64,000 nucleotides of DNA from Cupriavidus sp. IDO (lineage in GTDB: Bacteria > Pseudomonadota > Gammaproteobacteria > Burkholderiales > Burkholderiaceae): NCBI RefSeq assembly GCF_000812465.1, contig NZ_JWMA01000001.1, positions 1 to 64,000 of the forward strand. Reading direction: 5' to 3'. The notes beneath the pieces were generated by a model. That model ran no database searches. It saw only the letters and a list, made by a program, of their open reading frames with translations, and was not told the origin of the DNA. The position numbers were made by a program, and so were the translations under genes. The stretch's first letter is position 1, and each line of letters opens with the position of its first letter. Below, piece after piece: positions 8,942 through 18,312 of the stretch.

Positions 8942-9808
8942 TCATCCTGCCTTGAACAGTCCCTGGGGCTTCCAGAGCAGGATCACCGCCATCAGCAGGT
9001 AGATCAGCACGCCTGCGGCGTCCTGCCAGAACACCTTGCCAAAGGTATCCACGAAGCCCAGCAGCAACGACGCCACCAACGCGCCCTTGACCGAGCCGAT
9101 CCCGCCGATCACCACCACCACGAAGCAGACGATCAGCACCTGGCCGCCCATGCCCGGATAGACCGACGACACCGGCGCCGCGATCATGCCAGCCAGCACC
9201 GCCAGCGCCACGCCCAGCGCAAACACGAAGCGGTACAGCACCGTCACGTTGATGCCCAGCGACTGCACCATCTCGCGGTTGGTGGCGCCGGCGCGGATCA
9301 TCATGCCCAGGCGCGTGCGCCGGATCACGAAATACATGGCCGCCGCCACCAGCAGGCAGACGGCGGAAATGAACAGCCGGTACACCGGATAGGTCATGTC
9401 GTTGCCGATCGGCAGCGCGCTGTCGAGCAAGGCCGGGATCGGCACGCCGTGCACATCGTCGCCGACCAGGAGGCTGCGCAGCTCCTCGAAGACGAGGATC
9501 AGGCCGTAGGTCATCAGCACCTGCTGCAGGTGGTCGCGCTCATACAGGTAGCTGAAGAACACCCACTCCAGCACATAGCCGAAGGCCACCGCCAGCACGA
9601 TGCCCAGCGGGATCGCGATAAACAGGTTGCCGGTCAGGCTGGCCAGCGTGAACGCCAGGTACGCGCCCAGCATGTAGAAGCTGCCGTGGGCAAGATTGAT
9701 CACGCCCATGATGCCGAAGATCAGCGTCAGGCCGCTTGCCACCAGGAACAGCAGCAAGCCGTACTGCACGCTGTTCAGGCACTGGATCAGGAAGGAGACG
9801 ATATCCAT
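8942..9808 (-). CDS. livH: Liv-type ABC transporter permease (LivH family)
   Basis: A 288-residue permease with the LivH pattern GLTLIFGIMGVINLAHGSFY near the N-terminus and GGIGSVKGALVAS near residue 230. The start at ATG 9808 (MDIVSFLIQ) fits the family; an in-frame ATG at 9901 would add 31 non-homologous residues and overlap the gene before it. It forms a heterodimeric channel with LivM. It lies 76 bp after the binding-protein gene in the same operon. Confidence 0.9.
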   Translation of the reverse strand: MDIVSFLIQCLNSVQYGLLLFLVASGLTLIFGIMGVINLAHGSFYMLGAYLAFTLASLTGNLFIAIPLGIVLAVAFGYVLEWVFFSYLYERDHLQQVLMTYGLILVFEELRSLLVGDDVHGVPIPALLDSALPIGNDMTYPVYRLFISAVCLLVAAAMYFVIRRTRLGMMIRAGATNREMVQSLGINVTVLYRFVFALGVALAVLAGMIAAPVSSVYPGMGGQVLIVCFVVVVIGGIGSVKGALVASLLLGFVDTFGKVFWQDAAGVLIYLLMAVILLWKPQGLFKAG

Positions 9809-9884
9809 GCTGCTGCAAGATGACTGCGCCTTGCGTCCGCGAAGGGCCGCGATGACAAGGCGCAGTACCGGGGTCGGGAAAAAG

Positions 9885-11072
9885 TCAGAGGCGGCAGCCA
9901 CGCGCCGGATCGGCCAGCGCCTTCACCGCCACGGTACTCACCTTGTTCTCGCGCCCGTCCACCTTGCGCAGATAGAAGTCCTGCACCGGGTTGTGCGCCT
10001 TCGACAGCGTGAAGGCGCCGCGCGGGCTGTCGACCTTGGCAGCCTCCATGGCCTTGTAGACGTCGGCCTTGCGGGACATGTCGCCCTTCACGGCAGTGGC
10101 GCCCGCGGCCAACAGCTGCGCGGCGTCATAGCCCTGCACGGCATACACGTCCGGCTGCAGCTTGTAGGTCTTGGCGTAGTCCAGGCGGAAGGTCTTGTCG
10201 CGCGCATTGGAAAGGCCGTCCGCATAGTGCAGCGTCGTTTCCAGCCCCTGCGCCGCCGTGCCCTGCGCTTCCAGCGTGCCGTCGGTCAGGAAGCCCGAGC
10301 CGTACAGCGGGATCTTGTCCTTGAGCCCGGCCGCCGCCCAATCCTTGACGAACTTGACCGCGCCGCCGCCGGCGAAGAAGACGAAGACCGCATCCGGCTT
10401 GAGCGAAGCCACTTCCGTGATCAGCGCCTGGAACTCCACGTTCGGGAACGGCAGGCTCAGCTCCTTGACGACCTTGCCGCCCTTGGCCTCGAAGGCTTCC
10501 TTGAACCCCTTCACCGACTGCTCGCCGGCCGCGTACTTCCAGGTCAGCGTCACCACCTTCTTCATGCCGCGATCGGCCAGCACGTGGCCCATCGCATAAC
10601 CCGGCTGCCAGTTCGAGAACGACGAGCGGAAGATGTTCGCGCCGCACAGCGGGCCGGTTGCCTCGTCCACGCCCGCATTGGGAATGATCAGCAGCGTGTT
10701 GTTTTCCTTGGCCACCTTGACGATGCCCATCTGCACGCCCGAGTGGACCGTGCCCACCACCACGTCGACCTGGTCGCGCTTGATCAGCTTGGTCGCGTTC
10801 TCAGGCGCCTTGGCGGGATCGGACTCGTCGTCGACCTTGAAGTATTCGATGTCGCGCCCGCCCAGCTTGCCGCCCTGCTGCTGCACGTACATGCGGAAGC
10901 CGTTCTCGATGGCGGTGCCGAGCGCCGCGTAGGTGCCCGTGTACGGCAGCATGAATCCGACCTTGATCTTTCCGCCCTGGCCGGTCTGCGCCTGGGCGCC
11001 TCCCGCGACGGCGAGCACTGCAGCGACGGCAAGGCAGGCAGGCGCCAGCCTGCGCGATGTGAAGCGATGCAT
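9885..11072 (-). CDS. ABC transporter substrate-binding protein (LivJ/LivK, type I periplasmic fold)
   Basis: A 395-residue periplasmic protein with a signal peptide (LAVAAVLAVAGGAQAQT, cleavage near residue 29). The mature part is the Leu/Ile/Val-binding-protein fold (IKVGFMLPYTGTYAALG at the start, VVGTVHSGVQMGI in lobe one). It delivers substrate to LivHMGF. The gene follows the hydrolase of the box cluster by 86 bp, and a TTYATRCCTAAA-type motif lies near that gap on the same strand, suggesting its own regulated promoter. Ligand likely an aromatic carboxylate by context; branched-chain amino acids remain possible. Confidence 0.85.
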   Translation of the reverse strand: MHRFTSRRLAPACLAVAAVLAVAGGAQAQTGQGGKIKVGFMLPYTGTYAALGTAIENGFRMYVQQQGGKLGGRDIEYFKVDDESDPAKAPENATKLIKRDQVDVVVGTVHSGVQMGIVKVAKENNTLLIIPNAGVDEATGPLCGANIFRSSFSNWQPGYAMGHVLADRGMKKVVTLTWKYAAGEQSVKGFKEAFEAKGGKVVKELSLPFPNVEFQALITEVASLKPDAVFVFFAGGGAVKFVKDWAAAGLKDKIPLYGSGFLTDGTLEAQGTAAQGLETTLHYADGLSNARDKTFRLDYAKTYKLQPDVYAVQGYDAAQLLAAGATAVKGDMSRKADVYKAMEAAKVDSPRGAFTLSKAHNPVQDFYLRKVDGRENKVSTVAVKALADPARGCRL

Positions 11073-11158
11073 GATGTCTCCTGGTGGTCAAAGCCGGTGG
11101 CTCGTGAACCGGTTCCGGTGCCCACCCGCAGGCCAGTGTGGCACGGGCGGGACGCGAA

Positions 11159-11974
11159 TTATTTTAGGTATGAAGTATGCGCGTTTATATGCCGAACCGC
11201 GGCTTGCGTCAACGCCTCGGGTTGATCCCGATGTGGCGAATGGCCGCACCGCGCGAGTTTAAGCAAGGCGGTTTGCGGGGCATATCGATGGATACCCTCG
11301 ATCTGCTCCATGGTGCCGTACTCGTCGTCCTCGCCCTGCGCCGCCAGTACTGGGCAACGCAATTGCGGCAGCAAGGGACGCAGGTCCCAGTGGCGGAAGG
11401 CCGGATCGAGCCAGATGTCGTTCCAGCCCCAGAAGGCGGAATCCACGTCGTCATGGTGGCGCCCCAGCTTGCTGCGCAGGTCGGTTTCCAGATAGGTCTG
11501 GCGGGTGGCAGCAATACTGGTCACCGACAGGTCTTCGACAATGATGTGCGGCGCCAGCACGGTGATGCCGTCCACCGCCTGCGGAAAGCTCGCGGCGTAG
11601 ATCAGTGCGATCGAGCCGCCGTCGCTGTGCCCGAGCAGCCAGGGGATGCCGCGCGCGCGGCCGGGCCCGATCTCCAGCGCATCGAACAGCGCCGGCAGCG
11701 CCTCGCGCGCCTGGCGGTGCATGAAATCGACGCCCCATTTCTCGTCATGCGGCCGCGGCGTGGAACGCCCGTATCCGTAGCGCGAGATCACCAGCCCGCG
11801 ATAGTCGCCGGCCTCGCAGAAATTGCGCGGAAAGTCGCGCCACAGGCTGATCGAACCCAGCCCTTCATGAAGGAACACCACCAGCGGCCGCTGCGCGCGC
11901 TCGGGGCGCAGCCACTGAATTTCAACCTCGATACGCCGAACGTCAAACGTAATCTCCACCAACTCGCTCTGCAT
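11159..11974 (-). CDS. Alpha/beta hydrolase of the box cluster
   Basis: A 271-residue alpha/beta hydrolase from ATG 11974, which has GGGAAGAG just upstream. The nucleophile elbow is GHSDGGS with Ser117, the acid is probably in GEDDEYG and the base in CGHSPHRDQ. It starts 14 bp after the benzoate-CoA ligase gene, so the two are co-transcribed. Hydrolases resembling beta-ketoadipate enol-lactone hydrolase occur in box clusters of other betaproteobacteria; a role in hydrolysing a ring-opening intermediate or in CoA recycling is plausible but unproven. Its 3' end overlaps a regulatory motif for the importer operon. Confidence 0.8.
   Translation of the reverse strand: MQSELVEITFDVRRIEVEIQWLRPERAQRPLVVFLHEGLGSISLWRDFPRNFCEAGDYRGLVISRYGYGRSTPRPHDEKWGVDFMHRQAREALPALFDALEIGPGRARGIPWLLGHSDGGSIALIYAASFPQAVDGITVLAPHIIVEDLSVTSIAATRQTYLETDLRSKLGRHHDDVDSAFWGWNDIWLDPAFRHWDLRPLLPQLRCPVLAAQGEDDEYGTMEQIEGIHRYAPQTALLKLARCGHSPHRDQPEALTQAAVRHINAHTSYLK
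11163..11174 (-). promoter_or_regulatory. Copy of the shared TTYATRCCTAAA motif (putative MarR operator) upstream of the Liv operon
   Basis: On the minus strand it reads TTCATACCTAAA, followed by ATAATTC, which could be a -10 region. It lies about 90 bp before the binding-protein start and inside the last codons of the preceding hydrolase gene. It matches motifs before marR, iorA and the MFS gene in sequence and orientation. Confidence 0.5.
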
Positions 11975-11988
11975 GCTCTTCCCGTTCC

Positions 11989-13641
11989 CTATGCCTTTGC
12001 TGAAACTGTCTGCCGCGCCGCTTCCTCGCGCTGACGCAGGCGAAAGCGCTGGATCTTGCCGGTTGCCGTCTTGGGCAGCTCGGCCACGCATTCGATCTGG
12101 CGCGGATACTTGTATGGCGCCAGCCGCGATTTGACGAAGGCCTGCAACTCGGCCTCCATGCCTTCATGCCACTGCTGCCCGGGCCGCATCACCACGAAGG
12201 CCTTCGGCTTGATCAATTCGTCGGCATCGGCCACGCCAATGACGGCGGCTTCCAGCACCGCCGGATGCTGGGCGAGCGCCGCCTCGACCTCGAACGGCGA
12301 GACGTAGATGCCGCCCACCTTGAGCATGTCGTCGCTGCGCCCCGCGTAGGTGAAATAGCCATCGGCGTCGCGCACGTACTTGTCGCCGCTGCGAGTCCAC
12401 TCGCCCACAAAGGTATCGCGGCTCTTGTCGCGGTTGCACCAGTACATCAGCGCCGCCGACGGCCCCTTGATATAGAGGTCGCCGATCTCGCCATCCGCGC
12501 AGGGCTCGCCGCTCTCGTCGAGCAGCTTCAGGTCGTAGCCGGGCACCGGCTTGCCGGTGGTGCCGTAGCGGACTTCGCCGGGCCGGTTCGACAGGAAGAT
12601 ATGGAGCATCTCCGTGGAGCCGATGCCATCCAGGATGTCGCAACCGAAGTGGGCGAGGAAGCGGTCGCCGATATCCCTGGGCAGCGCCTCCCCGGCGGAG
12701 GTGCATACACGGAGCGCCACGGACTCGCGAGCAGGCAGGTCGGGCGCGGCCAGCATGCCCGCAAACAGCGTCGGCACGCCGCAGAAGATGGTAGGGCGGT
12801 GCCCGGTCAGGCGCCGGAATACCGCGGCAGGCGTGGGACGTTCGGCCATCAGCAGGGTGGTTGCGCCGACCGTCAGCGGGAACGTCAGCGCATTGCCAAG
12901 TCCATAGGCAAAGAAAAGCTTGGCCGCCGAGAAGACGATGTCGTCCTCGCGAATGCCGAGCACGCGTTGCGCATACAGGTCGGCGGTATGGAAGAGATTG
13001 CCGTGCGTATGCACCGTACCCTTCGGCCGGCCGGTCGAGCCCGACGAATAGAGCCAGAACGCCATGTCGTCCGGGCCGGTGCGCACCGGCTGCGCGGGCG
13101 AACGGGTCCGCGCGATCATCGCGCCGACACAGCAGCTGGGCGCGGATTCCGTATACGGCCCCGCCACGATCACCATCGGTGCCAGGCCGCTCTTCCCGAT
13201 AGCCGCCTTCATCGTCGGCGCCAGCGCTTCCGATACGACCACCGCGCGTGCGCCGCTATGCCCGAGCATGTAGGCGTAATCGTCAACAGTCAGCAGCGTG
13301 TTCACAGCCACCGGCACCACGCCGGCCAGCAGGCAACCGAGGAATACCGTGGGGAAATCGATCGTATCCAGCGCGCACAGCAGCAGACGCTCTTCCTGCC
13401 TGAATCCCGCATCGCGCAGCGCACCGGCAAAGCGGCGGCTGCGCTCGTCCAGTTCAGCGAAGGTCAGCGTGCCGGCATCGTCGATATAGGCGATCTTGTC
13501 GCCCCGCCCTGCGGCAATGTTGCGCGACAGGAGGTCAGCGGCAGCGTTGTACTGGGCTGGCAGTGGCGTGATGTTGCCAGGCGCCGAGGGTGAAAGCGCT
13601 GCGCCCGCCGGCGTGCCGGCGGCGGTATTCGGGGGCGTCAT
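11989..13641 (-). CDS. bclA: Benzoate-CoA ligase
   Basis: This 550-residue AMP-forming ligase activates benzoate with ATP and CoA to benzoyl-CoA, the entry step of the box pathway. It has the AMP-binding P-loop YSSGSTGRPKG (198-208), the GIGSTEMLH motif of aryl-CoA ligases, the hinge YAGRSDDMLKVGG and the catalytic lysine in TATGKIQR near residue 529. Length and sequence style match benzoate-CoA ligases of betaproteobacteria. ATG 13641 follows GGAGTGGAGAC. It is divergent from boxR, and its promoter overlaps TGCA boxes, so repression by BoxR without benzoyl-CoA is expected. Confidence 0.92.
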   Translation of the reverse strand: MTPPNTAAGTPAGAALSPSAPGNITPLPAQYNAAADLLSRNIAAGRGDKIAYIDDAGTLTFAELDERSRRFAGALRDAGFRQEERLLLCALDTIDFPTVFLGCLLAGVVPVAVNTLLTVDDYAYMLGHSGARAVVVSEALAPTMKAAIGKSGLAPMVIVAGPYTESAPSCCVGAMIARTRSPAQPVRTGPDDMAFWLYSSGSTGRPKGTVHTHGNLFHTADLYAQRVLGIREDDIVFSAAKLFFAYGLGNALTFPLTVGATTLLMAERPTPAAVFRRLTGHRPTIFCGVPTLFAGMLAAPDLPARESVALRVCTSAGEALPRDIGDRFLAHFGCDILDGIGSTEMLHIFLSNRPGEVRYGTTGKPVPGYDLKLLDESGEPCADGEIGDLYIKGPSAALMYWCNRDKSRDTFVGEWTRSGDKYVRDADGYFTYAGRSDDMLKVGGIYVSPFEVEAALAQHPAVLEAAVIGVADADELIKPKAFVVMRPGQQWHEGMEAELQAFVKSRLAPYKYPRQIECVAELPKTATGKIQRFRLRQREEAARQTVSAKA

Positions 13642-13756
13642 GTCTCCACTCCTTGGTGTCGCCCGCCACAGCCTCGGAGGGCCGGCAGCGGTGCGGCGTC
13701 AGGCCGGTCGCTCTTGTCTGCCGATGTCCCTCGAGGAAAAGGCATCAGCTTGTCGA

Positions 13757-13810
13757 TGCATTTTATTTCATATCGCCTATTATGCAAGCAGGTAGATGCA
13801 CTATATGGCA
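13757..13810. promoter_or_regulatory. BoxR operator region (TGCA boxes) between bclA and boxR
   Basis: Two TGCA-N6-NNCA units are visible: TGCA-TTTTAT-TTCA at 13757-13770 and TGCA-CTATAT-GGCA at 13797-13810, plus a single TGCA at 13783-13786. TGCA-containing repeats are the known recognition element of the BzdR/BoxR family. The same CTATA core recurs before boxC. Confidence 0.6.
13760..13787 (-). promoter_or_regulatory. Predicted promoter of the ligase-hydrolase operon
   Basis: On the minus strand TTGCAT (complement of 13782-13787) is followed after 16 bp by TAAAAT (complement of 13760-13765). Both hexamers overlap TGCA tetramers, as expected for a BoxR-repressed promoter. Confidence 0.5.
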
Positions 13811-13838
13811 CGCGCAGTGCCGCACGCTGCGCCTCCCG

Positions 13839-13844
13839 TATAAT
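13839..13844 (+). promoter_or_regulatory. Predicted -10 element of boxR
   Basis: TATAAT at 13839-13844, 50 bp before the chosen boxR start. No good -35 is seen at standard spacing; the TGCACTATATGGCA box ends 28 bp upstream of the -10. Confidence 0.35.
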
Positions 13845-13893
13845 GCCGCCTCCCTGTTGCCGAATACTGGCCGAACTAGCCCACACGCCCGAC

Positions 13894-14832
13894 ATGCGCC
13901 GCGACCCTGATCCGCAGCTCACATCCGATGCCCCAGCCAATGGCGCGAACGGCACCCCTGGCGAGCGCGACCCCTACCTGACGCAACTGGGCGAGCGCAT
14001 CCGCTCGCTGCGCGCCTCGCGCGGCATGTCGCGCAAGGACCTCGCCCGTGGCGCCGGCGTCTCGGAACGCTACCTGGCCAACCTCGAGACAGGGACCGGC
14101 AATGCCTCGGTGCTGCTGCTGCGCCAGGTTGCGCATGCGCTGGACGTGCCGCTGCCGGTGGTGCTGGCGGAAGTCGACGGCCTGAACGGGCAGCAGGCAA
14201 CCGAATTCGCGCAGATGGTGCAGTGGCTGGCGCAACTGCCGGCCACGGAGCTTGGGCGCGTGCGCGAAGCCTGCCGCCACGCGCTGGCGCCGGCCGAGTC
14301 GCGCGATGCCCGCCATCGCCGCATCGCGCTGATCGGCCTGCGCGGCGCGGGCAAATCCACGCTGGGCCGTGCGCTCGCGGCGGCGCAGGATCTGCCTTTC
14401 GTCGAACTGAATAACGTGATCGAGCAGGAAGCCGGCGCCAGCCTGTCGGAAATCCACTCGCTCTACGGCCAGGCCGCCTACCGCCGCTACGAAATGCGCG
14501 CACTGGAGCGCGTCCTGCGCGAGCACGACGACATGGTGCTGGCCACCCCCGGCAGCCTGGTATCCGAGCCCGCCACCTTCAACCTGCTGCTGTCGCGCTG
14601 CTACACGGTGTGGGTCAAGACCTCGCCCGAAGAGCACATGGCACGCGTGGTTGCCCAGGGCGACATGCGTCCGATGGAAGGCAACCGCGAGGCCATGACC
14701 GACCTGCGCCGTATCCTGCAGGCACGCGCACCGCTTTATGCCCGTGCCGACGTATCGATCGACACCAGCGGCCAGGATGCCAATACTTCCCTGCAGGCGC
14801 TGCGCGCCCAGCTTCTTCTGATCGGCGCCTGA
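13894..14832 (+). CDS. boxR: BoxR, benzoyl-CoA-responsive transcriptional repressor
   Basis: The 312-residue protein joins an XRE-type HTH (about residues 29-90, with MSRKDLARGAGVSERYLAN) to a C-terminal shikimate-kinase-like domain with a P-loop GLRGAGKST near residue 148. This two-domain build is diagnostic for BoxR/BzdR, in which the kinase-like domain binds benzoyl-CoA and releases the HTH from DNA. ATG 13894 was chosen because the frame upstream, open to 13714, crosses the promoter and operator region. It is divergent from the ligase operon and lies 119 bp before boxC, controlling both. Confidence 0.93.
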   Translation: MRRDPDPQLTSDAPANGANGTPGERDPYLTQLGERIRSLRASRGMSRKDLARGAGVSERYLANLETGTGNASVLLLRQVAHALDVPLPVVLAEVDGLNGQQATEFAQMVQWLAQLPATELGRVREACRHALAPAESRDARHRRIALIGLRGAGKSTLGRALAAAQDLPFVELNNVIEQEAGASLSEIHSLYGQAAYRRYEMRALERVLREHDDMVLATPGSLVSEPATFNLLLSRCYTVWVKTSPEEHMARVVAQGDMRPMEGNREAMTDLRRILQARAPLYARADVSIDTSGQDANTSLQALRAQLLLIGA

Positions 14833-14896
14833 ACAGGCGGCTCGCGGCCTCCGCGTGACACGGAGGGATCAGGAGGGATTGCGCCGCCCCGTCCTG

Positions 14897-14937
14897 TGCA
14901 CTATATTTCACTAAAAGCCGCAAGGCACTATAGTGCA
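14897..14937. promoter_or_regulatory. BoxR operator pair upstream of boxC
   Basis: TGCA-CTATAT-TTCA at 14897-14910 and GGCA-CTATAG-TGCA at 14924-14937 repeat the spacing and core seen in the bclA-boxR gap. The second contains the perfect palindrome GCACTATAGTGC. The distance between the TGCA-side units is 27 bp, so both may lie on a similar helix face. They end 14 bp before the boxC start. Confidence 0.65.
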
Positions 14938-14951
14938 TCAAGGAGACAGTT

Positions 14952-16622
14952 ATGTCCGCGCCGGCCCCCACGCAGGAACCCGTCACTTTCGAGCGCCACC
15001 CCGACAACTATCGCCACTGGAAACTGAGCTTCAACGGCCCGGTTGCCACGCTGAGCATGGATGTCGACGAAGAAGGCGGACTGCGCCCGGGCTACGCGCT
15101 GAAACTGAATTCCTATGACCTGGGCGTCGATATCGAACTGCACGACGCCCTGCAGCGCATCCGCTTCGAGCATCCGGAAGTGCGCACGGTGGTCATTACC
15201 AGTGCGCGTGACCGCATCTTCTGCTCGGGCGCCAACATCTTTATGCTCGGCCAGTCCTCGCATGCCTGGAAGGTGAACTTCTGCAAGTTCACCAACGAGA
15301 CCCGCAACGGCATCGAGGACGCCAGCCGTCACTCCGGCCTGAAGTTCATTGCCGCCTGCAACGGCACCACCGCCGGCGGCGGCTATGAGCTGGCGCTGGC
15401 CTGCGACGAGATCGTGCTGGTGGACGACCGCTCCTCCGCCGTGAGCCTGCCGGAGGTGCCGCTGCTGGGCGTGCTGCCCGGGACCGGCGGCCTGACCCGC
15501 GTGACCGACAAGCGGCATGTGCGCCGCGACCATGCCGATATCTTCTGCACCACCACCGAAGGCGTGCGCGGCCAGCGCGCCAGGGACTGGAAGCTGGTCG
15601 ACGAAGTGGTCAAGCCGGCGCGCTTTGCCGAATACGTCGCCGGGCGCGCCGCGGCGTTGGCCGCAGGCAGCGACCGTCCGCACGGCCATCACGGCATCGA
15701 ACTCACGCCACTGTCGCGCACCGTTGAACCCGACGGCTATCGCTACGAGACCGTGCGCGTGCACCTTGACCGCGCCGCCCGCAAGGCCACGCTGACAGTG
15801 TTCGGGCCGGACCGCCACCAGCCCGCCGACCTGGCCGGCGCGGTCACGGCCGGCGCGCAGTGGTGGCCACTGAAGATGGCGCGCGAACTCGACGATGCCA
15901 TCCTCACGCTGCGCACCAACCATCTGGACATCGGCATGTGGGTCATCAAGACCGACGGCGACCCCACCGCCGTGCTGGCCGCCGATGCCCTGCTGGAAGC
16001 GCACGCGAGCCACTGGTTCGTGCGCGAAACCATCGGCATGCTGCGGCGAACGCTGGCACGGCTGGACGTGTCGTCGCGCAGCCTGTTCGCGCTGATCGAG
16101 CCGGATTCCTGCTTCGCCGGAACACTGCTCGAACTGGCGCTGGCGGCGGACCGCAGCTACATGCTCCACCTGCCCGATGCGCCCGACGATGCTCCGCGAG
16201 TCTTCCTCTCCCCGACCAACTTCGGCCGCTACCCGATGCCGAACGGCCTGACCCGGCTGGCGGCGCGCTTCTATGGCGACGAGAAGGCGATCGAAGCCGC
16301 GCGTGAACATGTCGGCGCGCCGCTGGACGCCCTCAGCGCCGACTCGCTCGGGCTGATCACGGCCGCGCCCGACGACATGGACTGGGAAGACGAAATCCGC
16401 ATCGCCATGGAAGAGCGCGCGAGCCTGTCGCCGGACGCGCTTACCGGCCTGGAGGCCAACCTGCGCTTCGGCGGCGCCGAAACCATGGAAACCCGCATCT
16501 TCGGCCGGCTCACCGCCTGGCAGAACTGGATCTTCCAGCGGCCCAACGCGGTGGGCGAAAACGGTGCGCTCAAGGTATTCGGCACCGGCAACAAGGCCCG
16601 CTTCGACTGGGACCGGGTCTGA
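14952..16622 (+). CDS. boxC: 2,3-epoxybenzoyl-CoA dihydrolase (benzoyl-CoA-dihydrodiol lyase) BoxC
   Basis: BoxC opens the non-aromatic ring of 2,3-epoxybenzoyl-CoA hydrolytically, giving 3,4-dehydroadipyl-CoA semialdehyde and formate. The 556-residue length is that of known BoxC (about 555). It belongs to the crotonase family: the CoA-binding and oxyanion segments are SGANIFMLG near residue 95 and TTAGGGYELALACDE near residue 140. ATG 14952 follows AGGAGAC. It is first of boxC-boxB-boxA, and 43 bp separate it from boxB. Confidence 0.95.
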   Translation: MSAPAPTQEPVTFERHPDNYRHWKLSFNGPVATLSMDVDEEGGLRPGYALKLNSYDLGVDIELHDALQRIRFEHPEVRTVVITSARDRIFCSGANIFMLGQSSHAWKVNFCKFTNETRNGIEDASRHSGLKFIAACNGTTAGGGYELALACDEIVLVDDRSSAVSLPEVPLLGVLPGTGGLTRVTDKRHVRRDHADIFCTTTEGVRGQRARDWKLVDEVVKPARFAEYVAGRAAALAAGSDRPHGHHGIELTPLSRTVEPDGYRYETVRVHLDRAARKATLTVFGPDRHQPADLAGAVTAGAQWWPLKMARELDDAILTLRTNHLDIGMWVIKTDGDPTAVLAADALLEAHASHWFVRETIGMLRRTLARLDVSSRSLFALIEPDSCFAGTLLELALAADRSYMLHLPDAPDDAPRVFLSPTNFGRYPMPNGLTRLAARFYGDEKAIEAAREHVGAPLDALSADSLGLITAAPDDMDWEDEIRIAMEERASLSPDALTGLEANLRFGGAETMETRIFGRLTAWQNWIFQRPNAVGENGALKVFGTGNKARFDWDRV

Positions 16623-16665
16623 CCCCGGCCGCCGCACACGTCGCACAAAATTCGAGGAGATACGC

Positions 16666-18090
<1,425 letters not shown>

Positions 18091-18312
18091 GAGACACTAT
18101 CAAAACGATTCTGGCGTCGTTGCGCGGCCTTGCCGTACCAATTAGTACTGTCTGCGGCCGCGCCCTTGCAGGGCGCGCATTGCGCTGGCAGGCGCATGCC
18201 GTTCCGCAGGCTGATCGCTTTGCGATCCGAAACCCCTGCTACACCTTAGCCAGAACCGCTTCGCTTCGCTTTGATAGCGTCTCCGCTAAATGGAGACGCG
18301 CGGAGACACGAC
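18091..18312 (+). other. boxB-boxA intercistronic spacer with three perfect hairpins
   Basis: There is no gene in this spacer. Three separate stem-loops are visible: 18159-18166 with 18170-18177 (8 bp, loop TGC in part), GATCGC-TTT-GCGATC at 18213-18227, and GCGTCTCC-N7-GGAGACGC at 18277-18299. The last ends just before the boxA ribosome site. The stretch around CCTTGCCGTACC and TTAGTACTGTCTGCGG has the look of an interspersed intergenic repeat. None has a T-run, so mRNA processing or stability is likelier than termination. Confidence 0.6.
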
